In this document: positions 1 through 6,063 of the stretch, in pieces
Position numbering within the stretch: the stretch's first letter is position 1
Layout: every line of letters starts with the position of its first letter
Virus record (IMG/VR): IMGVR_UViG_3300020477_000114
Coordinates: 1-26,274 of that record
Strand: one strand, 5' to 3'
DNA from: a virus
DNA length: 26,274 nucleotides
The notes under the pieces: model-generated
Seen by the model: only the letters and a program-made list of their open reading frames with translations
Database searches by the model: none
Told to the model about the DNA's origin: nothing
Made by a program: the position numbers and the translations under genes

Positions 1-678
1 CAGATAAATGGTAGTCACAATTTCGAAGTGGCGGCCGCGGGATCGGCGGACGGTAACATCTCCTTCACCTCTGGGTTGACAGTTGATTCCAGCGGGAATG
101 TGGGTCTTGGCACGGGGTCGCCGTCGGGTAAGCTGGATGTGGAATCGGCCGCCGCCACCACCGACATCATCATCAATAACACCGCTACCAACGGTGACCC
201 GACGTTGCAATGGCAATTGTCCGGCACCACGAAATACATGTTGGCCGTCGACGACGACGACGAGGACCGATTAGTGATGATTGCAGGCACCAGCATCCCC
301 GGTAATCAGATGTTTGCTTGGGACGGAAACAAAAATGTGGGCATCGGGGGGCATGGCGATTGGGGGACCAACGCAGTGGGGGTACTGTCGATCAAAAACG
401 GGACACCTCCAGCGTCTTCACCCGCCAATGTCGTCCAACTCTACGCCGAGGATGTGTCCAGCAGCAGCGAGTTAAAGGTGCGCGACGAAGCGGGGAACAT
501 CACGACCCTCTCGCCGCACAATTTTGAGGGCGTCCCCGGCGGCCCATCCGAAGATCTCGCGTGGGCCTATTGCAGCGAACGAAGCGGCAGGAGAATCAGC
601 GTCGACATGCTGAAATTGGCCCGAACCATAGAACGACTATCCGGCGAAACGCTGGTACATATCACGGAGGGAAATTAA
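1..678 (+). CDS. Tail fibre / tail spike-like protein, 3' part only
   Basis: The frame is open from the first base, so the gene begins upstream of the window; the GTG at 28 is internal rather than a convincing start. The visible 225 residues include the phrase NVGLGTGSPSGKLDVES, of the kind common in phage fibres and other trimeric surface proteins, followed by Gly/Asn/Asp-rich strand-forming sequence. The last 45 residues (from EDLAWAYCSERSGRRISVDMLKLARTIERLSGE) resemble the C-terminal tag of many phage fibre proteins. The likely role is host-surface contact on the virion. The receptor-binding part cannot be judged because the N-terminus is missing. Small same-strand genes follow directly, as is usual for a fibre-to-lysis junction. 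The fibre assignment rests on composition and phrase resemblance only. Confidence 0.6.
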   Translation, partial: QINGSHNFEVAAAGSADGNISFTSGLTVDSSGNVGLGTGSPSGKLDVESAAATTDIIINNTATNGDPTLQWQLSGTTKYMLAVDDDDEDRLVMIAGTSIPGNQMFAWDGNKNVGIGGHGDWGTNAVGVLSIKNGTPPASSPANVVQLYAEDVSSSSELKVRDEAGNITTLSPHNFEGVPGGPSEDLAWAYCSERSGRRISVDMLKLARTIERLSGETLVHITEGN

Positions 679-679
679 T

Positions 680-883
680 ATGGCTGATTATACCATCACC
701 ACAAATTCAGATAGAGATGCCGCATTGTCTACTCTTGCGCGTGAACACAATCTCACCACCGCACAGTTGCTACAAGGGCAGGTCGAACAGCAGGGGGATG
801 TCCTTATTTTGAGTGCCCATAATGAGTGGTGGAACAGCTTAGACGCTGCCGCCAAAAAAAGGATCTACGACGCCAACCAATAA
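680..883 (+). CDS. Small hypothetical protein (67 aa)
   Basis: I do not recognise the family. The protein is soluble and mostly helical in appearance, with no membrane segment or cysteine motif; Trp-Trp occurs in AHNEWWNSLDAAAKKR near the C-terminus. The ATG at 680 lies one base after the stop of the fibre gene, and a GGAGG sits inside the end of that gene at the right distance, so translation is probably coupled to the fibre gene. Its position immediately after the fibre suggests a fibre chaperone or accessory virion protein, but nothing in the sequence proves that. Confidence 0.6.
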   Translation: MADYTITTNSDRDAALSTLAREHNLTTAQLLQGQVEQQGDVLILSAHNEWWNSLDAAAKKRIYDANQ

Positions 884-889
884 GGGTAC

Positions 890-1090
890 ATGACTATGCG
901 TAGCGAGGCTGAAATCAAACTACAGATAGGCCAACTCAAAGAAAGTCAACAGCAGCGCTTGCAGCAGTTGGCCGCCAACGATCCACTTTTCCAAAAGTAC
1001 CAAGGCGCTATTGATTCGCTCGTTGCTGTGCTCACCGACGAGGCCGCAGAAAGTGAGGGGGAGGGTGTCCTTGCTGAGAGTGAGAGCTAG
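890..1090 (+). CDS. Small coiled-coil-like hypothetical protein (66 aa)
   Basis: The N-terminal 40 residues are rich in Gln, Glu, Lys and Leu (EAEIKLQIGQLKESQQQRLQQ), as expected for a short coiled coil, and the tail is acidic. There is no membrane segment. Two starts are close together: ATG at 890, only about 3 bases after AAGGG, and ATG at 896, about 9 bases after it; the second is better spaced and would give MRSEAEIKL. The family is unknown. It lies in a tightly packed run of small genes between the fibre and the putative membrane/lysis genes. Confidence 0.55.
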   Translation: MTMRSEAEIKLQIGQLKESQQQRLQQLAANDPLFQKYQGAIDSLVAVLTDEAAESEGEGVLAESES

Positions 1091-1099
1091 GAGCGCGCC

Positions 1100-1315
1100 G
1101 TGATCGAAAACGAAGTTGGCACATTGGCGTCGATCTTGGGCACAGCCGGGGGCAGCAGCAGCCTGTCGGCAGCCGTTGTGTACTGGCTGATGAAGCGCAA
1201 CGGGAACGGCGAAAGCCGCAGTGGCTTAGATGCGAAAGTTGACAAGATGATCGAATTGCAACATCAAACCAATCTACTGTTAGCTGAGATTAAGGGGGCG
1301 CTCAATCACGATTGA
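1100..1315 (+). CDS. Small single-span membrane protein, possible holin or lysis accessory
   Basis: It has 71 residues with a GTG start at 1100, chosen because AGGAG lies 7 bases upstream. After a short N-terminus, residues about 9-32 (ASILGTAGGSSSLSAAVVYW) are small and hydrophobic and can span the membrane once. The remaining 40 residues are charged and end in an amphipathic helix with a His-Asp terminus. The size and arrangement suit phage lysis or membrane-anchored accessory proteins. Two further small membrane proteins follow, so this may be a holin/antiholin group. No family could be recognised, and the lysis role is inferred from size, topology and position. Confidence 0.55.
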   Translation: MIENEVGTLASILGTAGGSSSLSAAVVYWLMKRNGNGESRSGLDAKVDKMIELQHQTNLLLAEIKGALNHD

Positions 1316-1353
1316 GCTTATGCCGCGAAAAGACAAAACGAGAAAAATGAAAA

Positions 1354-1776
1354 GTGCAACGCCTAAGATTTCCACCCGCAAGCGAAGTCGCCTCGGTCAC
1401 CGAACTCCGCAAGCTGTATGACGAGGCTCGAACGGAGATAAAAAACTACAAAGCCGCGGCGAATATGAGCAACATATCTGCTCGTAACGTCGACCGAAAA
1501 AACCAACAGTTACAGAAAGAAGCAAAGCAAACCAACAAGCAGCTCGTCCATCTGACGAAAAAGGAAAAGCTGCACGACGAAGCAAAAAAAGCCGGTGCGT
1601 GGTCCGCAGGGGCCGCCGTATTTACCACGCTGCTTTATGAAATGTGGAAGGTCGTTGGCTTTCCCGGCGGGCGAGAGTGGCGAGGTTGGTGGGAACATGA
1701 AGCAGCGTATGGCACGGTCATGTGGATGACCACGTGCCTGTTCGCGTGGGCGTATAAGTCGCTACACGCCGAGTAA
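1354..1776 (+). CDS. Coiled-coil protein with C-terminal membrane segments (140 aa)
   Basis: The first 85 residues are highly charged and helical, with a Lys/Glu/Gln-rich central stretch (QQLQKEAKQTNKQLVHLTKK). Two hydrophobic segments follow, near residues 93-112 (WSAGAAVFTTLLYEMWKVVG) and 120-136 (AAYGTVMWMTTCLFAWAY). A C-terminally anchored protein with a cytoplasmic coiled coil would fit a holin- or spanin-like lysis function, but this is inference. The start is a GTG at 1354 with only weak GAGAAA upstream; a stop codon in frame at 1348-1350 rules out an earlier start. An ATG at 1347 opens a different frame and ends after 24 codons. Confidence 0.55.
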   Translation: MQRLRFPPASEVASVTELRKLYDEARTEIKNYKAAANMSNISARNVDRKNQQLQKEAKQTNKQLVHLTKKEKLHDEAKKAGAWSAGAAVFTTLLYEMWKVVGFPGGREWRGWWEHEAAYGTVMWMTTCLFAWAYKSLHAE

Positions 1777-1863
1777 TGGGAAGATAACAATTGAAGGGTG
1801 CAGAAAGTGGTGTAGCTGGCACGTTTGTTGCCGCGATTATATAAGTCTATAAGAGAGGTTGCG

Positions 1864-2115
1864 ATGAGCAAGCTAATGACGAACAAACTGATAAAATTGG
1901 GATTTCATGGCGCGGAATTGAAAAAATCATCTGCGGATTTCGGCAAAGTCACGGCGGGTGCTATTATCTTTTCCGTTTTAGACGATTTCGGGCTCCTCCC
2001 TGCACTCGTCGCCGAAACACACCCGGAAGCCGGAATTGTTTGCTTTACGGCCCTCGCCGCTTTGGTGTTGCAACTCGTCAAAAATAACGATGGTAGGGAT
2101 TGGGACAATAGCTGA
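1864..2115 (+). CDS. Small two-span membrane protein, candidate holin (83 aa)
   Basis: The start at 1864 (MSKLMTNKLIKLGF) is chosen over the upstream ATG at 1825 because AGAGG lies 5 bases before it. Two hydrophobic segments can be seen, about residues 31-50 (TAGAIIFSVLDDFGLLPALV) and 56-74 (AGIVCFTALAALVLQLVKN), after a basic amphipathic N-terminus. This is the topology of short class II-type holins. It is the last rightward gene before the convergent integrase, and its stop codon lies inside a 42-bp palindromic element. The endolysin is on the opposite strand 1.7 kb away, so holin and endolysin would not be co-transcribed, which is unusual and lowers certainty. Confidence 0.55.
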   Translation: MSKLMTNKLIKLGFHGAELKKSSADFGKVTAGAIIFSVLDDFGLLPALVAETHPEAGIVCFTALAALVLQLVKNNDGRDWDNS

Positions 2116-2142
2116 CACAAATAAAGGTCAACTATTGTCCCG
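2101..2142 (+). repeat. 42-bp palindromic element, copy A
   Basis: The left arm GGGACAATAG plus cTGAC pairs with the right arm GTCAa plus CTATTGTCCC: 15 pairs with one mismatch around an A/T-rich loop containing CAAATAA. A second copy lies at 8234-8275 on the other strand, matching at 36 of 42 positions by direct comparison, including the asymmetric loop. Copy A overlaps the stop codon of the 1864-2115 gene. No T-run follows, so it is not an ordinary intrinsic terminator. Confidence 0.85.
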
Positions 2143-2170
2143 ATTGATTCGTGCCGCTGTCGGGGGGCCG

Positions 2171-2202
2171 TCAAAACCACCTTATTTTTAAGGCAATTTT
2201 GA
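2171..2202 (+). terminator. Imperfect hairpin between convergent genes, weak terminator candidate
   Basis: Nested inverted repeat: TCAAAA ... CCTTA, loop TTTT, TAAGG ... TTTTGA, with a 3-base internal mismatch. It lies between the rightward membrane-protein gene and the leftward integrase. The T-rich right arm could help end rightward transcription, but there is no clean T-tract after the stem. Confidence 0.3.
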
Positions 2203-2462
2203 TGGCAGATTAGATATTTATTTGATAGACCGTGCCGCGGGTAGGTGTGGGTATTGTGAGAGATATTGTTTTTATTGATCTTATATGAATTTTCCACAGG
2301 CGACTGCAGATAAGCTATAGCTACCTCCCCGACAACGTCACTATTGTTTATAGACGTAATAACTGTCTATTGGGGAGGGGCGGCGGCGGATACAAATCGC
2401 AATAAGCGCAATAAGTGCAATGTCTATGCACGCGGCGTATTAGATGAAAATTAGATGAGCGA
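2203..2462. other. Gene-free, repeat-rich segment beside the integrase: candidate attP region
   Basis: No credible gene is present. The stretch contains the 10-bp palindrome AGCTATAGCT (2313-2322), a CCTCCCC/GGGGAGG inverted repeat (2324-2330 and 2372-2378) enclosing smaller ones (ATAGAC/GTCTAT and ACGTC/GACGT), two tandem CGCAATAAG 9-mers (2398-2415) followed by TGCAATGTC, and two TTAGATGA 8-mers (2440-2447, 2451-2458). It is A/T-rich compared with the flanks and abuts the 3' end of the integrase gene. Phage attP sites with core and arm-type integrase sites commonly occupy such positions. The core cannot be defined without the host junction. Confidence 0.45.
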
Positions 2463-3599
2463 CTACCCAAACAGTCGCTCGTCCAATCGCGCACCCGCCA
2501 TCTCTGAGTCGTCGGGGAATAGGTGGGAGTATTTATCCAGCGTGATCTGCACGTTTTTATGTCGAGCCTTGCGCTGCACTACCTTTAGGTTCTCCCCTTG
2601 CCGCACCAACTGCGAGACAAACGTGTGCCGCAAGCCGTGGTATGTGAGCGGCGGCACCCCTGCCGCCTTGATGCCATCGCTTAGCACGGCACGTACCGCA
2701 CTCGTAGAGATGGGTTGCAGCTTTTGCGGCGAGGGCCAGACGAGGTCAATCCCATCGGCCCAGAATATATTCCGTTGTCGCGCCTCGCGCTGAGCTCGCC
2801 GATGCGCTTGTAGGTCGTCCAGCAGGGACGGGGGCACGTAGACGCTGGCGATGCTTTCCGCTGTCTTAGGTGGAGATAGGGTCTTTGTGAGGCTGGAATA
2901 CTGCTCCCGCACTGTGTATGTCTGCGCGTCGGCGTCGAGGTAGCGCCAGCGCATGCCCTGCACCTCGCCTAACCGCAAGCCCGTCAACAGCGGCACTTTG
3001 TAGAGCGCCGCCCATTCTCGCGGCAACACCGCGAGGAAGCGCTGGATGTGTTGGTCATCCCACACGACCAACTCCTTGGCCGGGATCGTCGGCGGCGCGA
3101 CCATCGTGGCGACGTTGCGGTGCAAATATTGCCAATCGACGGCGCGCGCCAAGATCTGTCGCAGGAGATTGAGCGCACCGCGCACGGTGGCGGGCGACAG
3201 TCCACTGCGCAGTTGCCCAGCCTTCCACCGCTCGACGTCTTCCGGCGACAGTTGACTCAAGGGGATTGACCCGAGGTGGGGGGTTATCTGCGTATCAATC
3301 GCGCGGCTATATAGCCGCAGGGAGTTGGGGCGCAGATCGTGCTGGCGACCCGCGAACCAGCGCGCGCAGAATGCCTCCAACGGCATCTGCCGCCGTGCCG
3401 CCTCGACGTAACTGCCCCGCTCTATCTCCGACAGTAGGCGCCGCTTCTCCCGTCGCGCGTGCGCCCAAGTCTGCGGGTCATCAATCTTGTGCCACCGCTG
3501 TTTTTTCCCCAGCGGCAGCGGTACGAAAAAACTGACCTTGCCGCTGGGGTAGGTGCGGCGCTCTATCCCGTCGCGCATCTCTCGTTTGTATCCAGCCAT
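2463..3599 (-). CDS. int: Tyrosine recombinase (phage integrase)
   Basis: It is a 378-residue site-specific recombinase that would integrate and excise the phage genome by cutting DNA through a tyrosine. Domains in order: an N-terminal segment with TYPSGKVSFFV, resembling arm-binding regions; a SAM-like core-binding domain around residues 70-165 (EAFCARWFAG to ILARAVDW); and a catalytic domain with R209 (LLTGLRLGEV), K245 (SPPKTAES), H321 and R324 (YHGLRHTF), H347 (ARHKN) and the nucleophile Y357 (LDKYSHLF). All six catalytic positions are present. The ATG at 3599 is preferred over 3635 because GGAGG stands just upstream. The start overlaps the 3' end of the excisionase-like gene by 37 bases, so the two are probably translated together. 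The 3' end faces the candidate attP. Confidence 0.95.
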   Translation of the reverse strand: MAGYKREMRDGIERRTYPSGKVSFFVPLPLGKKQRWHKIDDPQTWAHARREKRRLLSEIERGSYVEAARRQMPLEAFCARWFAGRQHDLRPNSLRLYSRAIDTQITPHLGSIPLSQLSPEDVERWKAGQLRSGLSPATVRGALNLLRQILARAVDWQYLHRNVATMVAPPTIPAKELVVWDDQHIQRFLAVLPREWAALYKVPLLTGLRLGEVQGMRWRYLDADAQTYTVREQYSSLTKTLSPPKTAESIASVYVPPSLLDDLQAHRRAQREARQRNIFWADGIDLVWPSPQKLQPISTSAVRAVLSDGIKAAGVPPLTYHGLRHTFVSQLVRQGENLKVVQRKARHKNVQITLDKYSHLFPDDSEMAGARLDERLFG

Positions 3600-3811
3600 A
3601 GAACCCTCCGTTGCTCCCGCTTCGATTTTTCCCATGCGTCAAACTCGTCTATAGGATAACGCCACAGGGGCCGCTTGTCACTGCCGAAGTTAACAGCGCA
3701 GGGGATGCGCCCTTGATTTGTCCAGAGCCGCACGGTTGCGGGTTTGATGTTTAGGATTTGGCTCAGTTGCGCGACAGAGTAATATCGTTGCAGTGTCGTC
3801 ATGACTTCCAT
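3563..3811 (-). CDS. xis: Excisionase-like helix-turn-helix protein
   Basis: It is an 82-residue protein with a MerR/excisionase-type winged helix: YYSVAQLSQILNIKPATVRLW is the helix-turn-helix, followed by a wing and YPIDEFDAWEKSK, the usual close of HTH_17-type domains. Such proteins bind near attP and favour excision, or act as small regulators. GGAGG lies 6 bases before the ATG at 3811. It directly precedes and overlaps the integrase gene on the same strand, which supports a recombination directionality role. It could instead be a transcription regulator of the same fold. Confidence 0.8.
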   Translation of the reverse strand: MEVMTTLQRYYSVAQLSQILNIKPATVRLWTNQGRIPCAVNFGSDKRPLWRYPIDEFDAWEKSKREQRRVLWLDTNERCATG

Positions 3812-3823
3812 TGTTGTCCTCCG

Positions 3824-4267
3824 TTAATAAGTCCACAACCTAGAGTGCCACCCCCCACCGATGCCCAAGCTCTCGCACTGCTCCTCGTCCATCGCGTCGA
3901 GGTGGATAAACCGCCCACGCCCTCGCTGCGAGATGCCGATGCCGCTGATGGTCGGCTCTGTAAGGGCGTGCGCTAGTATCCTTCTGGCCTCGTCGCCCCG
4001 CGTGGCAATATCTGCAGCGCACCCCATATTGTGGCTGCCCGGTTTTTTCCCCTTCTCAATTTTTGCCATTTCTGCCGGATGGGACGCGGCCCGATATAGA
4101 GAGCTAAAGCGCAGCGGAAACCCTAGCACTCGGCGCATGCGCTGCATTGAGTCCAAAAAATCCTCGCTGATAAGACACAGCCCCGAATGGCTGCAGCTGG
4201 CCTCGTCAAACGAGATATTGGGCCAGCGATGGGTGGGCCAATTGTCACGGACAAATGCGGTTACCAT
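3824..4267 (-). CDS. Peptidase M15-family endolysin
   Basis: It is a 147-residue zinc peptidase of the M15 (D-Ala-D-Ala carboxypeptidase / L-Ala-D-Glu endopeptidase-like) type, expected to cut peptidoglycan peptide stems at lysis. Zinc ligands are visible: H79 and D86 in SHNMGCAADI and H122 in GRFIHLD; FPLRFSSLYRAASHPAEM matches the conserved core upstream of the first ligand. The N-terminal phrase with Cys-Ser-His-Ser-Gly is also common in this family. There is no signal peptide, so a holin would be needed. The start at 4267 is chosen because CGGAGC lies upstream, while the longer version would begin inside a 14-bp stem-loop. It sits in the leftward early operon between the Fis-like gene and the excisionase, an odd place for a late function. 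Confidence 0.88.
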   Translation of the reverse strand: MVTAFVRDNWPTHRWPNISFDEASCSHSGLCLISEDFLDSMQRMRRVLGFPLRFSSLYRAASHPAEMAKIEKGKKPGSHNMGCAADIATRGDEARRILAHALTEPTISGIGISQRGRGRFIHLDAMDEEQCESLGIGGGWHSRLWTY

Positions 4268-4288
4268 TATATTGCTCCGTTGGTAGTG

Positions 4289-4332
4289 TGTGGGATATTC
4301 GGTTTTTGACGCCTTCAGCCGAATATCCCACA
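4289..4332 (-). promoter_or_regulatory. Perfect 14-bp stem-loop before the endolysin gene
   Basis: TGTGGGATATTCGG at 4289-4302 is the exact reverse complement of 4319-4332, with a 16-base loop. It begins 4 bases after the stop of the Fis-like gene and ends 21 bases before the endolysin start. On the leftward transcript no U-tract follows, so a simple terminator is unlikely; on the other strand a T7 run starts 7 bases after the stem. It may act as an operator, an RNA processing site or an mRNA-stabilising hairpin. Confidence 0.75.
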
Positions 4333-4336
4333 AGGT

Positions 4337-4489
4337 TTATTTTTTTGGCCAGTCTATACCGTGCCTCCGCGTGCTGCGCAGGAACGAGCTTGGTTGACAT
4401 CCCAGCATGTTGGCCGCTTGCCGCGTAGTGTGGCACAAGCGCACAGCGCGCGCGACCCGCTCATAGGTAAGATTAGAGGCTTTGGGCAT
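4337..4489 (-). CDS. Fis-type helix-turn-helix protein (50 aa)
   Basis: This is a small basic protein of 50 residues. The C-terminal half, TRQAANMLGCQPSSFLRSTR followed by RHGIDW, matches the pattern of the Fis/NtrC-family DNA-binding helix-turn-helix (the AA..LG....L.R....GI pattern). There is no activation or dimerisation domain beyond a short N-terminal helix. The ATG at 4489 overlaps the last 17 bases of the sigma-factor gene, so it is probably coupled to sigma translation. A partner role with the sigma factor, such as marking phage promoters, is possible but inferred. The frame ends at a TAA just before a strong stem-loop. Confidence 0.7.
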   Translation of the reverse strand: MPKASNLTYERVARAVRLCHTTRQAANMLGCQPSSFLRSTRRHGIDWPKK

Positions 4490-5363
4490 AGTGCATTGAC
4501 CTCATCTGTTTCAGTTTGGTTAGGGCCACTTCTTTAATCTGTCGCACCCGCTCCCGCGTGACGCCCAGCGCCGCGCCGATCTCTTCTAGCGTTTCCGGCT
4601 CGTCCCCATCGAGCCCATAATAGCGCTGCAATATGTGGCGCATACGCGGGGGCAACTCCTCAAGACCCTGCCGGATTGCGGCCGCCTGTTCTTCTTCGTG
4701 CAGCGTGTCAAGGATCTGGTCGGCGCACTCATCGGGTAGCTCGCTCGTGGCTGCTATCTCGTCGTGTGCAGCCATAAGCACGCCGTTTGGCAGGGCATAG
4801 AGTTCGCGCAGTTCTATCGGGGGGTGACCTGCAGGCGAGTTGTCGGCGGCCAACAGGTCTAGCCGGACATCCGCAAAGCTGGAGCGCCACACACCTACCT
4901 GTCGCGCCTCCGACAGTCCCAACGACTCGTTGACCTGTCTCCACGATACGGCCCGACCCTGCGCCTGCTCCAGCTCCCTCTCGCGCTTTATGTACGCGCG
5001 CCGATCCGTCGCTACGTTAGACGGGTAGCGCACGACTCGCACGTTTTCGTCGATGGCCATGAGTACGCGCTGACGTATCCAGTGGACGGCGTAGGTGATA
5101 TATTTCTTTCCGGCGTCCACGTCGAATTTGTCCAGCGCCACGGCGAGTCCGATAATGGCCTCTTGCACGAGATCCTCAAATGTGACGCCGCGCCCTCGAT
5201 ATTTTGCGGCCTCGGATACGGCAAACCGGGTGTTGCTCCGTATCACCTTCTCGCGCGCCTGCTGGTCACCCGCCTGCGCCGCGCGTATCAGTTCCTCCTC
5301 CTCTGCGCGCGGCAGCGGGGGCAAACTGAGCTTTTTTATGTGTTCAATCTGGCTTTCTTTCAT
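4473..5363 (-). CDS. RNA polymerase sigma-70 factor, RpoD-like
   Basis: It is a 296-residue sigma factor that would redirect host RNA polymerase to particular promoters. Region 1.2 (EELIRAAQAGDQQAREKVI), region 2 (GRGVTFEDLVQEAIIGLAVA, then KYITYAVHWIRQRVL, with the core-binding and -10-melting positions), region 3 and region 4 (LPPRMRHILQRYYGLDGDEP, then the helix-turn-helix ALGVTRERVRQIKEVALTKL) can all be seen. It is therefore a full group 1/2-type factor rather than an ECF sigma. The length equals short primary sigma factors lacking region 1.1. CGGAG lies upstream of the ATG at 5363. The start overlaps a 41-residue gene and the end overlaps the Fis-like gene, giving a coupled trio. A likely role is switching on later phage genes. 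Confidence 0.92.
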   Translation of the reverse strand: MKESQIEHIKKLSLPPLPRAEEEELIRAAQAGDQQAREKVIRSNTRFAVSEAAKYRGRGVTFEDLVQEAIIGLAVALDKFDVDAGKKYITYAVHWIRQRVLMAIDENVRVVRYPSNVATDRRAYIKRERELEQAQGRAVSWRQVNESLGLSEARQVGVWRSSFADVRLDLLAADNSPAGHPPIELRELYALPNGVLMAAHDEIAATSELPDECADQILDTLHEEEQAAAIRQGLEELPPRMRHILQRYYGLDGDEPETLEEIGAALGVTRERVRQIKEVALTKLKQMRSMHYAQSL

Positions 5364-5469
5364 CGTTCAAACTCCGAGTTTTAAAGTCCTCTATTTTGCG
5401 ATCTGACAGGCTTGACTGCCTAAGGGCTATCCGGACACCCATAAATGCAGATGTGCGATTGTAGGCCAT
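5344..5469 (-). CDS. Small basic hypothetical protein overlapping the sigma gene (41 aa)
   Basis: The frame from ATG 5469 to TGA 5344 encodes MAYNRTSAFMGVRIALRQSS and 21 further residues, many charged (DRKIEDFKTRSLNDERK). GAGGG lies about 7 bases before the ATG, which begins 22 bases after the upstream gene. Its last 20 bases overlap the start of the sigma gene, and the sigma ribosome binding site is inside it, the usual arrangement for coupled translation. It fills what would otherwise be a 127-base gap. The family is unknown. A regulator or anti-sigma partner is conceivable but only by position. Confidence 0.5.
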   Translation of the reverse strand: MAYNRTSAFMGVRIALRQSSLSDRKIEDFKTRSLNDERKPD

Positions 5470-5490
5470 AATGCGGCCCTCTGGGGGCAC

Positions 5491-6063
5491 CTATGCGCCT
5501 CTCTGCTCGTGGGGCGCCCACCCTGCGGATCGGTATTCGGGTGCGCGCTGCTCGGGGCTGCCGTAGCGGCGCAACCGCTCGGCCCGATCTGCGGCCTGCG
5601 CCTGCGCCCCCGCCCGGCAGGCGGCGGCGACGTTTTTGCGATGATACGCCAGCCGCTCGGCTGACAGCGTCGCTTTCGGCGGCGCGGGCTGCGTATGCTG
5701 TCTGCTGCAGTGGCGCTGCGTGTAGACGGCGGCGCTTTGCAACTCGTCCCACGCCGCCCAGATGTGGCCGGGGCTGGGTGCCCACGTCTGTGTCTTGATG
5801 TGATGTCGGAGCGCGGCATCAAATGCGGCGTCGTCCATCCCCGACAGATTGAGCTGCCATGCCTGTACGAGGTCGGCCCACGCCTCCCTGCCGCTGGGTA
5901 GCTTGACGTTGGCGAGGTTGAGGCTGGCCGCGCGCGTCAGGCCGTCATAAATGGCGCGATGGCTAGGCGTCGGTGCCGAAGATGTCCTCGAATGTGGGGA
6001 TGCTGTCGTTGCGGTTAGTACTGCCTCCCATCCACTGGCTTGTGTGTCCGTTGGTTGCGGCAT
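5491..6063 (-). CDS. Possible helicase-loader-like replication protein
   Basis: It has 190 residues. The middle, about 45-110 (REAWADLVQAWQLNLSGMDD to WAPSPGHIWAAWDEL), resembles the small helical N-terminal domain of phage helicase loader / replisome organiser proteins, where a Trp-rich helical bundle ends in a (F/W)xPSxGxI phrase. The C-terminal third is Ala/Arg-rich and low in complexity (AACRAGAQAQAADRAERLRR). AAGGAG lies 9 bases before the ATG. The gene overlaps the 3' end of the initiator gene by 101 bases, a typical initiator-loader pair. No ATPase motif is present. The function is inferred from a weak pattern plus context. Confidence 0.45.
   Translation of the reverse strand: MPQPTDTQASGWEAVLTATTASPHSRTSSAPTPSHRAIYDGLTRAASLNLANVKLPSGREAWADLVQAWQLNLSGMDDAAFDAALRHHIKTQTWAPSPGHIWAAWDELQSAAVYTQRHCSRQHTQPAPPKATLSAERLAYHRKNVAAACRAGAQAQAADRAERLRRYGSPEQRAPEYRSAGWAPHEQRGA

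Noticed and set aside
1905-2297. 130-residue minus-strand frame opposite the candidate holin
   Set aside because: It lies antisense to the 1864-2115 gene and through palindrome A, with an N-terminus of low-complexity Asn/Lys/His and no ribosome site.
4245-4436. 63-residue minus-strand frame before the endolysin
   Set aside because: It overlaps the Fis-like gene in another frame and reads through the 14-bp stem-loop; the 50-residue Fis-like frame explains the segment better.
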